From contig DAOLDD010000008.1 of NCBI GenBank assembly GCA_035327585.1, positions 1-64,000 of the forward strand: DNA of 64,000 nucleotides, written 5' to 3'. How positions within the stretch are numbered: position 1 is the first letter of the stretch; the number at the start of each line of letters is the position of its first letter. The notes under the pieces are model-generated. The model made no database searches. It was given only the letters and a program-made list of their open reading frames with translations, and was not told the origin of the DNA. A program made the translations under genes and the position numbers. Source of the DNA: JAMLJG01 sp035327585. GTDB taxonomy: Bacteria > Verrucomicrobiota > Kiritimatiellia > CAIVKH01. Of the stretch, positions 20,974 through 29,137 are shown piece by piece.

Positions 20974-21233
20974 ACGGACTTCCCATCGTGCTCGACGTGT
21001 TCCTTTGCGCGATCCTGATCGGCCTCGCGGTGCGCACCATCTTCAGTCGCACGCTGTTCCAGGGCGTGATGTACTTCGTCGTCTACGGCCTGCTCATGGC
21101 GCTCGCCTGGGCACGCCTCAATGCGCCCGACATCGCGCTTGCCGAGGCCGCGCTCGGCGCAGGCATCACCGGCGCATTGCTCTTCAGCGCCGTGCGCGCC
21201 ATGCGCGACCGCGGCGACCGGGAGGAGGAATAG
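20970..21233 (+). CDS. DUF4040/MbhD-like antiporter subunit (piece of MrpA C-terminus)
   Basis: The 87-aa, three-helix protein contains YGLLMALAWARLNAPDIALAEAALGAGITGALL, the conserved core of the DUF4040 domain that sits at the C-terminus of MrpA or stands alone as MbhD/MnhB-N. GTG 20970 is chosen because GGAGG ends 5 nt upstream; an in-frame GTG at 20958 is possible. It lies between subunits G and B, as in split-MrpA operons. Confidence 0.85.
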   Translation: MNGLPIVLDVFLCAILIGLAVRTIFSRTLFQGVMYFVVYGLLMALAWARLNAPDIALAEAALGAGITGALLFSAVRAMRDRGDREEE

Positions 21234-21235
21234 CC

Positions 21236-21958
21236 ATGTCCGCGACCCGCGCCTACATCGCCCGCTGGCAACGCGCCCTGCTCGCGCTCGGCCTGCTCCC
21301 CCTGCTCGCCACGCTGCTCCGCGCGGTTTGGACCATGCCCGCCGAGCCGCCAAACCTGGCCGCCGCGGTCGCCGCGCGCATGGACGAGAGCGGCGTGACG
21401 CATCCGCTTACCGCCGTGCTGCTCAATTTCCGCGGCTACGACACAATGCTTGAAATCGTCGTACTCTGGATCGCCGGCCTCGGCGCCATCGCACTCGCAC
21501 CCGGCCCCTCCGCCGTGCAGCGCCCCGCTCACCCGATCCTCGTCGGCCTGCTGCGCATCCTCGCGCCCGCCCTCGCCATGACCGCAGGCTACATCCTCTG
21601 GGCGGGCGGCTTCCGCCCCGGCGGCGCGTTCCAGGCCGGCTCCATCATCGGCGCGGGCCTCGTGCTCGCCTCGCTCGCCGGGCTCATTCATCTCCGTATC
21701 GACCCCGGTCTCCGCCTCGGTCTCGGCCTCGGCCTCATCGTCTTTCTCGCCGGCGCCTGCTGGGCGTGGGCGCTGACCGGCGAGCTCCTGCACTTCCCCG
21801 GCGCGACCGATAAACTCGCCATCCTCCTCATTGAAAGCGCCGCGACGCTGTCCATCGGCCTGATCCTGCTCGTGCTCTTTGACCGGCTGACGGCGGGGTC
21901 CGAGGCCGAGACCGAGACCGAGGCCGAGGCCGATTTAAGAGGGGAGAGCACACCATGA
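21236..21958 (+). CDS. mnhB: Antiporter subunit B (MbhE + MnhB domains)
   Basis: The 240-aa protein begins with an MbhE-like segment (residues ~15-85, ending AAVLLNFRGYDTMLEI, the usual junction). The MnhB domain follows, with PHTAVNFRGFDT-like motif order, AGYILWAGGFRPGGAFQAGSIIGAGLVL and four helices. GGAGGAGG lies 8 nt before ATG 21236. The tail SEAETETEAEAD (about residues 221-232) is a run of acidic repeats encoded by a hexamer-like array unlike the rest of the gene and absent from ordinary MnhB; it looks like a later insertion. Confidence 0.85.
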   Translation: MSATRAYIARWQRALLALGLLPLLATLLRAVWTMPAEPPNLAAAVAARMDESGVTHPLTAVLLNFRGYDTMLEIVVLWIAGLGAIALAPGPSAVQRPAHPILVGLLRILAPALAMTAGYILWAGGFRPGGAFQAGSIIGAGLVLASLAGLIHLRIDPGLRLGLGLGLIVFLAGACWAWALTGELLHFPGATDKLAILLIESAATLSIGLILLVLFDRLTAGSEAETETEAEADLRGESTP

Positions 21959-22272
21959 CCGCGATGCAGCTCTATCTCATCACTGCGGTTCTGCTGCTCG
22001 TCATCGGCCTCTACGGCGTGCTGATCCGCCCGCACCTGCTGCGGAAAATGACCGCGCTCAACGTCATGAGTTCCGGCCTCTTCCTGCTCTTCATTGCCGT
22101 CGCCTACCGAGGCGCGGACACGCCGGCCGACCCGGTCCCGCACGCGATGGTGCTTACCGGCATCGTGATTTCCGTCAGCGCGACGGCCTTCGGTCTGCTG
22201 CTGATCCGCCGCGTACTCGACGTCACCGGCCGCGCCGAACTTCCAATGGAGGATCCAAGCCACGATGCTTGA
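21955..22272 (+). CDS. mnhC: Antiporter subunit C (MnhC/MrpC, NuoK-like)
   Basis: The 105-aa protein has three membrane helices with the NuoK/MrpC pattern: YGVLIRPHLLRKMTALNVMSSGLFLLF and DPVPHAMVLTGIVISVSATAFGLLL. It overlaps mnhB by 4 nt and mnhD by 8 nt. Confidence 0.9.
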   Translation: MTAMQLYLITAVLLLVIGLYGVLIRPHLLRKMTALNVMSSGLFLLFIAVAYRGADTPADPVPHAMVLTGIVISVSATAFGLLLIRRVLDVTGRAELPMEDPSHDA

Positions 22273-23761
22273 ACCCGCCTCCAACTCTACGTGGCTCGCC
22301 GCGCCCGTCGTACTGCCCCTCGCGACCGCCTTGTTCGCCGCGCTTGGCGGCGCACGCCTGCGCGCCATCGCCTGCACGCTGGGTACGCTCGCCACCGCGG
22401 GCGCCTCGCTCTTCGTACTCGCCCTCGTGCAGGCGGAAGGCCCGCTGCGACATCGACTCGGCGGTTGGGGCGCGCCGCTCGGCATCGACCTCTTCGCCGA
22501 TGGCCTCTCCGTGCTCATGCTCGCCATGACCGCCGTCATCGGCGGCGCCATCAGCCTCTACGCCTCGGCCTATTTCGAACGCGCGCGCGACCGCGCCTCG
22601 TTCTGGCCGCTCTGGTTCCTGCTGTGGACCGGCCTCAACGCGCTCTTCCTGACCGCCGACCTCTTCAACTTCTACGTCACCCTCGAAGTCATCGGCCTCT
22701 CCGCCGTCGCGCTCGTCGCGATGCAGGGCGGCCCCGTCGCACTGCCCGCCGCCGTGCGCTACCTCTTCGTCGCGATGCTCGGCTCCCTCGCCTACATGGG
22801 CGGCGTCGCCCTCGTCTACGCACAGACCGGCGTGCTCGACCTCGCCCTGCTGCACGGACGCCTCGGCGAAGGCCCGATCGGCCAGGCCGCGCTCGCGCTG
22901 CTCATCGTCGGCCTTATCGCCAAAACCGCGCTTTTTCCGCTGCACCTCTGGCTGCCGCCCGCGCACTCCAGCGCACCCGCCCCCGTCAGCGCCGCGCTCT
23001 CCGCCCTCGTCGTCAAAGCCTCCTTCTACATCCTGCTCCGCACCTCGTTCACCGTATACACCGACGCCGCGCTCGCGGCCGTCGCCCCGATCCTCGGCGT
23101 GCTCGGCGCCGCCGCCGTGCTCTGGGGCTCGCTCCAGGCGCTCACCCAGGACCGCCTCAAGTTGATGATCGCCTACTCCACCGTCGCGCAGATCGGCTAC
23201 CTCTTCCTGCTCTTCCCCGTCGCGATGCCCGGCGCGGGCGACGCCGAATGGCAGTCGAAGGCCTGGATCGCCGGCATCTTCCACGCCCTCTCGCACGCCT
23301 GCGCGAAGGCCGCGATGTTCATGGCCGCCGGCGCAATCCTGCACGCCGTCGGGCGCGACGACAAAAATTCGCTGCGCGGCCTCGGCGAACGCATGCCCGT
23401 CACGATCAGCGCCCTCGCCGCCGCCGGCGTATCCATCATGGCCCTCCCGCCCAGCGGCGGCTTCATCGCGAAATGGATGCTGCTCACCGCCGCGATCCGC
23501 ACCGGCCAGTGGTGGTGGGCCCCCATCATGATCGGCGGCGGCCTCCTAGCCGCCGGCTACATTTTCCGCATGGTCAAATTCGCCTTCCTCACCACGCCCA
23601 TCGGCGCCCCGCCGCTGCACCCCGTCCCGCGCCGCCTCGAATACACCGCCCTCGCCCTCGCCCTGCTCGCCCTGCTGCTCGGCCTCGCCTCCGTCTTCCC
23701 CATAGCCATCGCCGCCATCGGCGCCCCATTCCCGGAAAACTGGTTCACGGAGGCCCTGTGA
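22265..23761 (+). CDS. mnhD: Antiporter subunit D (MnhD/MrpD, NuoM/N-like)
   Basis: The 498-aa protein has about 14 membrane helices and the proton-translocating core of the complex I antiporter family: FNFYVTLEVIGLSAVALVA (key Glu), KTALFPLHLWLPPAHSSAPAPVSAALSALVVKASFYI (Lys and the LPxAHxxAPxPVSA loop), and HALSHACAKAAMFMAAG. It is the first of three antiporter-like subunits in this operon. A 177-nt repeat separates it from the next gene. Confidence 0.9.
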   Translation: MLEPASNSTWLAAPVVLPLATALFAALGGARLRAIACTLGTLATAGASLFVLALVQAEGPLRHRLGGWGAPLGIDLFADGLSVLMLAMTAVIGGAISLYASAYFERARDRASFWPLWFLLWTGLNALFLTADLFNFYVTLEVIGLSAVALVAMQGGPVALPAAVRYLFVAMLGSLAYMGGVALVYAQTGVLDLALLHGRLGEGPIGQAALALLIVGLIAKTALFPLHLWLPPAHSSAPAPVSAALSALVVKASFYILLRTSFTVYTDAALAAVAPILGVLGAAAVLWGSLQALTQDRLKLMIAYSTVAQIGYLFLLFPVAMPGAGDAEWQSKAWIAGIFHALSHACAKAAMFMAAGAILHAVGRDDKNSLRGLGERMPVTISALAAAGVSIMALPPSGGFIAKWMLLTAAIRTGQWWWAPIMIGGGLLAAGYIFRMVKFAFLTTPIGAPPLHPVPRRLEYTALALALLALLLGLASVFPIAIAAIGAPFPENWFTEAL

Positions 23762-23938
23762 GGAAGTCAGTAACCAGTAATCAGTGTCCGGTGACCGGTT
23801 CGCTTTTACAGCGTCTGCAATTTACAGACGTTGAAAGTGCCTCCACATCGCTTTTACAGACGTTGCAAAACCATCCCAACTGGTCACCGGTCACTGATTA
23901 CCGGTCACTGCTTACTGGTCACTGATTACCGCCCCCCC
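23762..23938. repeat. Heptamer-repeat palindromic insert inside the antiporter operon
   Basis: There is no gene here. The left arm (23767-23801) is built from AGTAACC/AGTAATC/GGTGACC heptamer variants and the right arm (23881-23930) from their complements (GGTCACTGATTACC repeated), so the arms can pair into a long imperfect hairpin. The centre carries three near-copies of TTTACAGACGTTG (near 23806, 23820 and 23853). Neighbouring operon genes are otherwise separated by overlaps, so this looks inserted. Confidence 0.75.
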
Positions 23939-25444
23939 ATGCCCTCCTTAAATTCCAGCCTCCCGCTGCTCGTGCTGATGACCTCGCTGGTCACGGCGGT
24001 GGTGATCTTCGCGCTCGGCGAGGAGCGCGTGCGCGCGCGCACGTTCTTCAACCTGCTCGGCGCGCTGGCGAAAATCGCGCTGGTCATCTTCATGGTGTGG
24101 GGCGTCTTCCACGAGCACGTGTACGAGACGCGCTGGCGGTTCATGCCGCAGCTCGATTTCGTGCTGCGCGCGGACAGCATGACGATCCTGTTCTCGACGC
24201 TTTCCGCCGGCCTCTGGCTGCTCACCACGATCTACGCGATCGGCTATCTCGAGGACTCGCCGAACCGCCGCCGTTTCTTCGGCTATTTCTCGCTCTGCGT
24301 CACCGCGACGATGGGCGTCTCGCTCGCGGGCAACCTCATCACCTTCTTCGTGTTCTACGAACTGCTGACGCTCACCACCTACCCGCTCGTCGTGCACCGC
24401 GGCACCGAGAAGGCGATCAAGGCCGGCTCGATGTACCTGCGCTACACGCTCGGCGGCAGCGCGGCGATGCTCGCGGGCCTGCTGTGGCTGTACGTGCTCG
24501 TCGGGCCGTTCGACTTCAACGCGACCGGGGCGCTGGGCGACCTCGACCCCAAATATCGCTGGCACCTCATCGTCATCTTCGCGCTGCTGATCGGCGGACT
24601 CGGCGTGAAGGCGGCGCTGATCCCGCTGCACCGCTGGCTGCCCGAAGCCATGGTCGCGCCCGCGCCGGTCAGCGCGCTGCTGCACGCGGTCGCCGTCGTC
24701 AAGGCCGGCGCGTTCGGCATCGTGCGCGTGGTGTACGACGTGTACGGCATCGACTTCGCGCACGACCTCGGCGTGCTGCCCGGCCTTTCCGCACTCGCCG
24801 CGATCACGATCCTCTACGGGTCGATCCGCGCGCTCACGCAGGACGATTTCAAGCGGCGGCTCGCGTTCTCCACCGTCAGCCAGGTCTCCTACATCATCCT
24901 CGGCGTCACGATCTTCGGACCCGTCGCCACGCTGGGCGGCCTCGTGCACCTCGTCCACCAGGGCATCATGAAAATCACGATGTTCTTCGCCGCGGGCAAC
25001 GTCGCCGAGGCGCTCGGCGTGCACAAGGTGAGCGAGCTGGACGGCGCGGGGCGGCGCATGCCGCTGACCATGGGCGCGTTCACCATCGCCGCGCTCGGCA
25101 TGATCGGCGTGCCGCCGCTCGCGGGGTTCATCAGCAAGTGGTACCTCGGCTACGGCGCCGCCGTCGCGGGCCAGTACTGGGTGCTCGGCGTGCTCGCGGG
25201 CAGCAGTCTGCTGAACGCGGCGTATTTCCTGCCGATCCTGCACCGCGTCTGGTTCAAACCGCAACTCCGCGCCTGGCCCCATGAACACCCGCAAAATGGC
25301 CGCTTTGAAATCAGCCTCTGGCTGCTGATCCCGCCCGTCACGACCGCCGTACTGGTCGTGCTCGCGGGCCTCTTCGCGGGACACCCGGCGAGCCCGTTGA
25401 GCTGGGTCAAACTCATCAGCGCGCGGGAGTATCTCGTGCCATGA
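23939..25444 (+). CDS. Second antiporter-like subunit (NuoL/MrpA-N or MrpD type)
   Basis: The 501-aa protein has about 14 membrane helices and the full proton-channel set: FVFYELLTLTTYPLVVHRG (key Glu), KAALIPLHRWLPEAMVAPAPVSALLHAVAVVKAG, and VHLVHQGIMKITMFFAAGNV. It includes the broken-helix loop APxPVSALLH usual in NuoL/MrpA. It most resembles stand-alone NuoL/MrpD proteins of split Mrp clusters. Its stop overlaps the next subunit (ATGA). Confidence 0.85.
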   Translation: MPSLNSSLPLLVLMTSLVTAVVIFALGEERVRARTFFNLLGALAKIALVIFMVWGVFHEHVYETRWRFMPQLDFVLRADSMTILFSTLSAGLWLLTTIYAIGYLEDSPNRRRFFGYFSLCVTATMGVSLAGNLITFFVFYELLTLTTYPLVVHRGTEKAIKAGSMYLRYTLGGSAAMLAGLLWLYVLVGPFDFNATGALGDLDPKYRWHLIVIFALLIGGLGVKAALIPLHRWLPEAMVAPAPVSALLHAVAVVKAGAFGIVRVVYDVYGIDFAHDLGVLPGLSALAAITILYGSIRALTQDDFKRRLAFSTVSQVSYIILGVTIFGPVATLGGLVHLVHQGIMKITMFFAAGNVAEALGVHKVSELDGAGRRMPLTMGAFTIAALGMIGVPPLAGFISKWYLGYGAAVAGQYWVLGVLAGSSLLNAAYFLPILHRVWFKPQLRAWPHEHPQNGRFEISLWLLIPPVTTAVLVVLAGLFAGHPASPLSWVKLISAREYLVP

Positions 25445-27186
25445 ACACCCTCGCGATTCCAGACGCGTTGCTGCCCGGCCTGACGGCGCTGGCGATCCTG
25501 CTGCCGCTGCTGCTCGCGTTTCGCCCCGCCGCGACCGGCTGGGCCGCGCTCGCGCCGCTGCCCACGCTGTTGCTCGCGCTCGGACCGGCGTTCGAGGTCC
25601 GGGTGGATGCGCTGATCCTCGGCGCGCGATTCGGCATACATCCCGGCAACGCGCCGCTCCTGCTGCTCGCCTCGCTGCTTTGGGCGACGGCCACCTGGTT
25701 CGCGCGCCACTACATGGCGCACGACCACCACGCGGCTCGCTACCACGTCTTCCACCGGCTCGCGATGACCGGCAACCTCGGCCTGCTGCTCGCGCAGGAC
25801 ATCGGCACGTTCTACTTCTTCTTCGCCATGATGAGCCTTTCATCCTATCCGCTCGTCATCCACGACGGCCGCCGCGAGTCGCGTTTCGCCGGCCGCATCT
25901 ACCTCGCGCTCGCGCTGCTCGGCGAAATCCTGCAATTCGCCGCCTTCTCCTTCATCGCCGCCACCGCCACCGACTGGTCGTTCGATTCCGTGCGCGCCGC
26001 CGTCATCGCCTCGCCGCGGCGCGACACCATCCTGGTGCTGGCGCTGCTCGGCTTCGGCATCAAGGCCGCGCTCGTGCCGCTGCACGTCTGGCTGCCGCTC
26101 GCGCATCCCGTCGCGCCCACGCCCGCCAGCGCCGTGTTGAGCGGGTCCATGATCAAGGCCGGGCTCGTCGGCTGGATGGTCGTCCTGCCGCTCGGCGCGG
26201 TCGGCGTACCGCACCTCGGCGAACCCATGATCGTCGCGGGCCTCATCGGCGCGTTCGGCGCCGCCATCGCCGGCGTCACGCAGCGACAGCCCAAGGCCGT
26301 TCTCGCCTACTCCAGCATCAGCCAGATGGGCTTGATGATCCTCGCCGTCGGCATCGGACTCGCGCGGCCCGACGCCATGAAATACGTCTTCCCCGCCGTC
26401 GCGCTCTACGCCGTCCACCACGCGCTCGCCAAGGGCGCGTTGTTCCTCGGCGTCGGCATGGCCGCCAGCGCGCCGCGCGCCGCGGCCGGGCGCGCGGCCC
26501 TCTGGGCCGGACTCGCGCTGGCCGCGCTCGCGCTCGCGGGCTTCCCATTCACCAGCGGCGCGCCGGCGAAAGTTTTCTTGAAGACCGCGGCCGCCGAAGC
26601 GCCCGGTGATTGGGCGGATCTGCTGGCCGTGCTGTTGTCGCTCGGCGCCATCGGAACGACGCTCCTGATGGCGCGATTCTTGTGGACCTTGCGCAAGAAA
26701 ATTGCGCACACGCCGGATGCGCATCATCTCGCCGCGCGCGGCATCTGGCTCCCGTGGCTTGCGCTGCTCGCGCTCATGGTGTCCGTTCCGTGGTGGGTGG
26801 CGGCGCAGTTCGCGCCGGAGAAAACAGCGATTGCGGCGTCGATGAAATATGCCGGCGCCTTAAGTTGGCCCATCGGGGCCGGCGTCCTCGCCGCGGTCGC
26901 CGCGATCTTCTTCGTGCGCAAGCGCGCAGTGGAAGTACCGCCCGGCGATGTACTGGTCATCGGCGCGTGGCTCATCGCCCGCGCCGTGCGATTCTATCGC
27001 CTGCACCGCCCGACCCTCGGCGCGCGGGTTCGCGCCGCGGATGAAGCGCGCACGGCCGCGCGTGCCGGCCTGAAGAATGTCCTGCGCGCCCTCGCCGGCA
27101 CCGAACGCTACCTCCGCACCCTCGGCGTCGCCGGCATCGCCCTCGCCCTCCTCACCGCCCTCCTGATCTGGCGCCTCGGGGGGTGA
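25441..27186 (+). CDS. Third antiporter-like subunit (NuoL/HyfB type)
   Basis: The 581-aa protein is the third NuoL/M/N homologue of the operon. It has IGTFYFFFAMMSLSSYPLVIHDG, KAALVPLHVWLPLAHPVAPTPASAVLSGSMIKAG and AVHHALAKGALFLGVGM. Its C-terminal ~100 residues are basic and end with another helix (GVAGIALALLTALLIW), perhaps an amphipathic lateral helix as in NuoL. In the first motif Met or Ser replaces the Glu that is usual on helix 5 (FFAMMSLSS), so coupling may differ from the other two. It ends the operon. Confidence 0.82.
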   Translation: MNTLAIPDALLPGLTALAILLPLLLAFRPAATGWAALAPLPTLLLALGPAFEVRVDALILGARFGIHPGNAPLLLLASLLWATATWFARHYMAHDHHAARYHVFHRLAMTGNLGLLLAQDIGTFYFFFAMMSLSSYPLVIHDGRRESRFAGRIYLALALLGEILQFAAFSFIAATATDWSFDSVRAAVIASPRRDTILVLALLGFGIKAALVPLHVWLPLAHPVAPTPASAVLSGSMIKAGLVGWMVVLPLGAVGVPHLGEPMIVAGLIGAFGAAIAGVTQRQPKAVLAYSSISQMGLMILAVGIGLARPDAMKYVFPAVALYAVHHALAKGALFLGVGMAASAPRAAAGRAALWAGLALAALALAGFPFTSGAPAKVFLKTAAAEAPGDWADLLAVLLSLGAIGTTLLMARFLWTLRKKIAHTPDAHHLAARGIWLPWLALLALMVSVPWWVAAQFAPEKTAIAASMKYAGALSWPIGAGVLAAVAAIFFVRKRAVEVPPGDVLVIGAWLIARAVRFYRLHRPTLGARVRAADEARTAARAGLKNVLRALAGTERYLRTLGVAGIALALLTALLIWRLGG

Positions 27187-27590
27187 TTCGTCCTCGTCCT
27201 CCTACTCGTCGTCGTCCTCGAATCCCCCCCTCTACAGGAAAGATTCGTCTTCTGTAGACGCACTCGCTGAGCGCGTTTGGAAAAATACGCTGTAGCGCCC
27301 AGAACTTCCGCTCCGTCCGGACAAGCCGGACGGGGGCGGCCATTCGTGCCGCGGACGGCGTAGCGCCCAGAACTTCCGCTCCCGCCGCCCGAACAAGCCC
27401 GACGGGCCGAGAATAAAACCGCCGCTTCGACCCCGGCGGGCTTGCCCCGCCGGTGAAGCAGTCCCCTCGCTACACCCCCTTCAAGACGACCTTCCCCGAC
27501 CCCTGCCGGCTCGTCCGGCAGGTGAAGCAGTTCCTTCGCTACCCGCTCGACGCTACTCGCACCCCCGCCCCTCGCACTCGTCACTCGCCC
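27187..27590. repeat. Composite intergenic repeat, left copy
   Basis: No convincing gene. From the left: a degenerate hexamer array (27188-27222, CGTCCTCGTCCTCC type); an inverted repeat TCTACAG/CTGTAGA (27231-27258); two AGAACTTCCGCTCC units (27301 and 27368), each followed by a GC-rich stem such as TCCGGACAAGCCGGA; then CGGTGAAGCAGTCCCCTCGC and CCTGCCGGCTCGTCCGGCAG with GTGAAGCAGTTCC. The same ordered set recurs at 29178-29495, on the other side of the toxin-antitoxin genes. Confidence 0.75.
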
Positions 27591-27619
27591 TTGATTCTCC
27601 ATGCATGGCCGTGTATTGT
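27591..27619 (+). promoter_or_regulatory. Promoter of the first toxin-antitoxin module
   Basis: TTGATT (27591-27596), a 17-nt spacer and TATTGT (27614-27619) end 7 nt before the antitoxin ATG at 27627, so the predicted transcript would begin at the start codon. No Shine-Dalgarno sequence is present. Confidence 0.5.
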
Positions 27620-27626
27620 AGTCCAT

Positions 27627-27863
27627 ATGCCGACCAAGACCATATCGTTGGAATTGGATGCGTACGACCGGCTGCGTGCGGCGAAGCTCTCGCCTCGTGA
27701 ATCCTTTTCAGAGGTCATTCGCCGCCTGCCGATTCCGGGCACGACACTGACCGCGCGGCAACTGCTGGCCCAGCGGCGGTCCACGGGTCCGCTGCTGTCC
27801 GAGGCTGATCTGGATGCCATCGACAAGCTCAACGCGGAAGACCGCCCGCCGGATATCCCATGA
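27627..27863 (+). CDS. VapB-type antitoxin (DUF217-like)
   Basis: The 78-aa protein opens with TKTISLELDAYDRLRAAKLSPRESFSEVIRRL, the ribbon-helix-helix-like pattern of the DUF217/VapB antitoxin family. A flexible acidic tail (LSEADLDAIDKLNAEDRPPDIP) is suited to toxin binding. It overlaps the PIN toxin gene by 4 nt (ATGA), the usual VapBC order. It probably represses its own promoter, which abuts its start codon. Confidence 0.8.
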   Translation: MPTKTISLELDAYDRLRAAKLSPRESFSEVIRRLPIPGTTLTARQLLAQRRSTGPLLSEADLDAIDKLNAEDRPPDIP

Positions 27864-28249
27864 TCCTGGATTCCACTTTCCTCGTCGACTTCGAGCGTGA
27901 ATTGCGGCGGGGCGACTCCGGACCAGCCACCGCCTTTCTCGAACAGCACGCGGACGCCCCGCTCTCCATTACGTTCACGATTGCGGGCGAACTCGCGGCC
28001 GGGACATCACTCGGCTCGGATCGAGCCAGGTGGGAATCATTTATCCGCCCATTTTCCCTGCTGGGTTTCACGCCGGACGTCGCGTGGCAATTCGGCGCCC
28101 TTTACCGCCACCTCCGCGCCTCCGGCACACTGATCGGCGCGAACGACCTCTGGATCGCCGCCACCGCCCTGACCTACGACCAGCCCCTCGCCACACGCAA
28201 CGCGAACGAATTCGCGCGAGTCCCCGGTCTTGCCGTCCTGACGTATTGA
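27860..28249 (+). CDS. VapC-type PIN-domain ribonuclease toxin
   Basis: This is a 129-aa PIN domain with the acidic set Asp4 (MILDSTFLVD), Glu44 (TIAGELAAG) and Asp96 (IGANDLWIAATAL), followed by LATRNANEFARVPGL, where Asn replaces the fourth acidic residue, as in many VapC proteins. VapC toxins cleave tRNA or rRNA when released from VapB. It is paired with the overlapping antitoxin upstream. Confidence 0.9.
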   Translation: MILDSTFLVDFERELRRGDSGPATAFLEQHADAPLSITFTIAGELAAGTSLGSDRARWESFIRPFSLLGFTPDVAWQFGALYRHLRASGTLIGANDLWIAATALTYDQPLATRNANEFARVPGLAVLTY

Positions 28250-28305
28250 GGAGGACGGGATGGACGGGATTTGCCGGATGGGAATTCGGAAGGCCCGTCC
28301 CCTCC

Positions 28306-28400
28306 CCCCGTTCACGTTCTCGTACACGTTCCCGTACACGACTCTCCGATCCTTCGTGTACGCGTACGTGAACGTGAAAGAGAACGAGAACGCGCACAAA
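28306..28400. repeat. Degenerate hexamer array forming a palindrome between convergent toxin genes
   Basis: The stretch is made of hexamer-like words (CACGTT, CTCGTA, CACGTT, CCCGTA, then GTGTAC, GCGTAC, GTGAAC, GTGAAA, GAGAAC, GAGAAC). The left half CACGTTCTCGTACACG is the imperfect inverse of the right half CGTGTACGCGTACGTG. It sits between the ends of two convergent modules and could form a hairpin terminator on either strand. Flanking bases 28250-28305 and 28401-28424 hold no gene. Confidence 0.7.
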
Positions 28401-28424
28401 TTGATCGCGCATTTCGGGCGAATG

Positions 28425-28856
28425 TTACGCCAGCGGATTCCGGGTCTTCAGCGCGGGAAACCGGCTGAAATCGCGATCCACGGTCCACAACTCGCGCACA
28501 CCCGCGGCGAGGCAGCACGCGGCGATACGGGCGTCGTGGACCTGACCGCCGCGGATCTTGCCCTTCACGACGATCGAAGCCAAAACGTCCAGCGCATCCG
28601 GCCCATCCGCGAGCACGCGAAGCGAAGGCGATTCCCGCCAGGCGGCCATCTGATCCATCGCCTGTTCCGGCGTCGACGGCTCGCGCCACAGGCGGGGATG
28701 CGTGACGACGGCGTAAAACTCAACGAACGCGTGGAAGCAGACCGCCCACGGCGTCGGCGCTTCCGCCAGCTTGCGGATTGCCGCCTTCGCCTCCGCATGC
28801 AACTCGGCCTCCCGCTGGTGGGCGTGCACCAGCAGATTGGTATCCACCGCGATCAC
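28425..28856 (-). CDS. VapC-type PIN-domain ribonuclease toxin (second module)
   Basis: The 143-aa PIN domain has Asp5 (MIAVDTNLLVHAH), Glu46 (FVEFYAV), Asp108 (VHDARIAACCLAAG) and Asp127/Asp129 (TVDRDFSRF), a complete acidic centre. The DTNLLVHAHQRE opening is common in VapC proteins of the type paired with small ribbon-helix-helix antitoxins. The start overlaps the antitoxin stop by 4 nt. It is unrelated at sequence level to the first VapC of this window. Confidence 0.9.
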   Translation of the reverse strand: MIAVDTNLLVHAHQREAELHAEAKAAIRKLAEAPTPWAVCFHAFVEFYAVVTHPRLWREPSTPEQAMDQMAAWRESPSLRVLADGPDALDVLASIVVKGKIRGGQVHDARIAACCLAAGVRELWTVDRDFSRFPALKTRNPLA

Positions 28857-29101
28857 GCCGGCCGCCGGGGTTCACGCCCTTCGTCAATCGCCTTGTTGAC
28901 CGCCTTGCGTGACACCCGCTCCTTCCGGCCCGCCTCATAACCGGCCGACGCCTCGCGCAGCTTAAAGGGACGCGCCGGCGAGTCGTCCAGCGATTGTTCC
29001 AACGCGTCGATCACCAGCGAACGGAAGGTCGTGCCCCGCTCCGCCATGCGGATTTTGGCCCGGCGCAGAAGCGCGTCAGGCATATCTATGGTTGTGCGCA
29101 T
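28853..29101 (-). CDS. Ribbon-helix-helix antitoxin (VapB-type, second module)
   Basis: The 82-aa protein starts MRTTIDMPDALLRRAKIRMAERGTTFRSLVIDALEQSL, a classic ribbon-helix-helix DNA-binding domain. A basic tail (AGRKERVSRKAVNKAIDEGREPRRP) follows. ATG 29101 is preferred over ATG 29113 because a -10-like TATGCA ends 7 nt before it. The toxin gene follows with a 4-nt overlap. Confidence 0.85.
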   Translation of the reverse strand: MRTTIDMPDALLRRAKIRMAERGTTFRSLVIDALEQSLDDSPARPFKLREASAGYEAGRKERVSRKAVNKAIDEGREPRRPA

Positions 29102-29137
29102 GCATAAATGCATACATTGATTCGGACGCCCCGTCCA
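29102..29137 (-). promoter_or_regulatory. Promoter and candidate operator of the second toxin-antitoxin module
   Basis: On the reverse strand TGGACG (29137-29132), a 17-nt spacer and TATGCA (29114-29109) end 7 nt before ATG 29101. Two ATGCAT palindromes separated by two T's overlap the -10 box and the start region (29100-29113), a fitting site for autorepression by the RHH antitoxin. Confidence 0.5.

Noticed and set aside
28306..28400. CRISPR-like array
   Set aside because: Words are only about six bases, with no constant repeat of 24-40 bp, no spacers of similar length and no cas genes.
28260..28940. 226-codon forward frame across the second PIN gene
   Set aside because: Antisense to a PIN domain with a complete acidic centre; the frame starts within the hexamer array.
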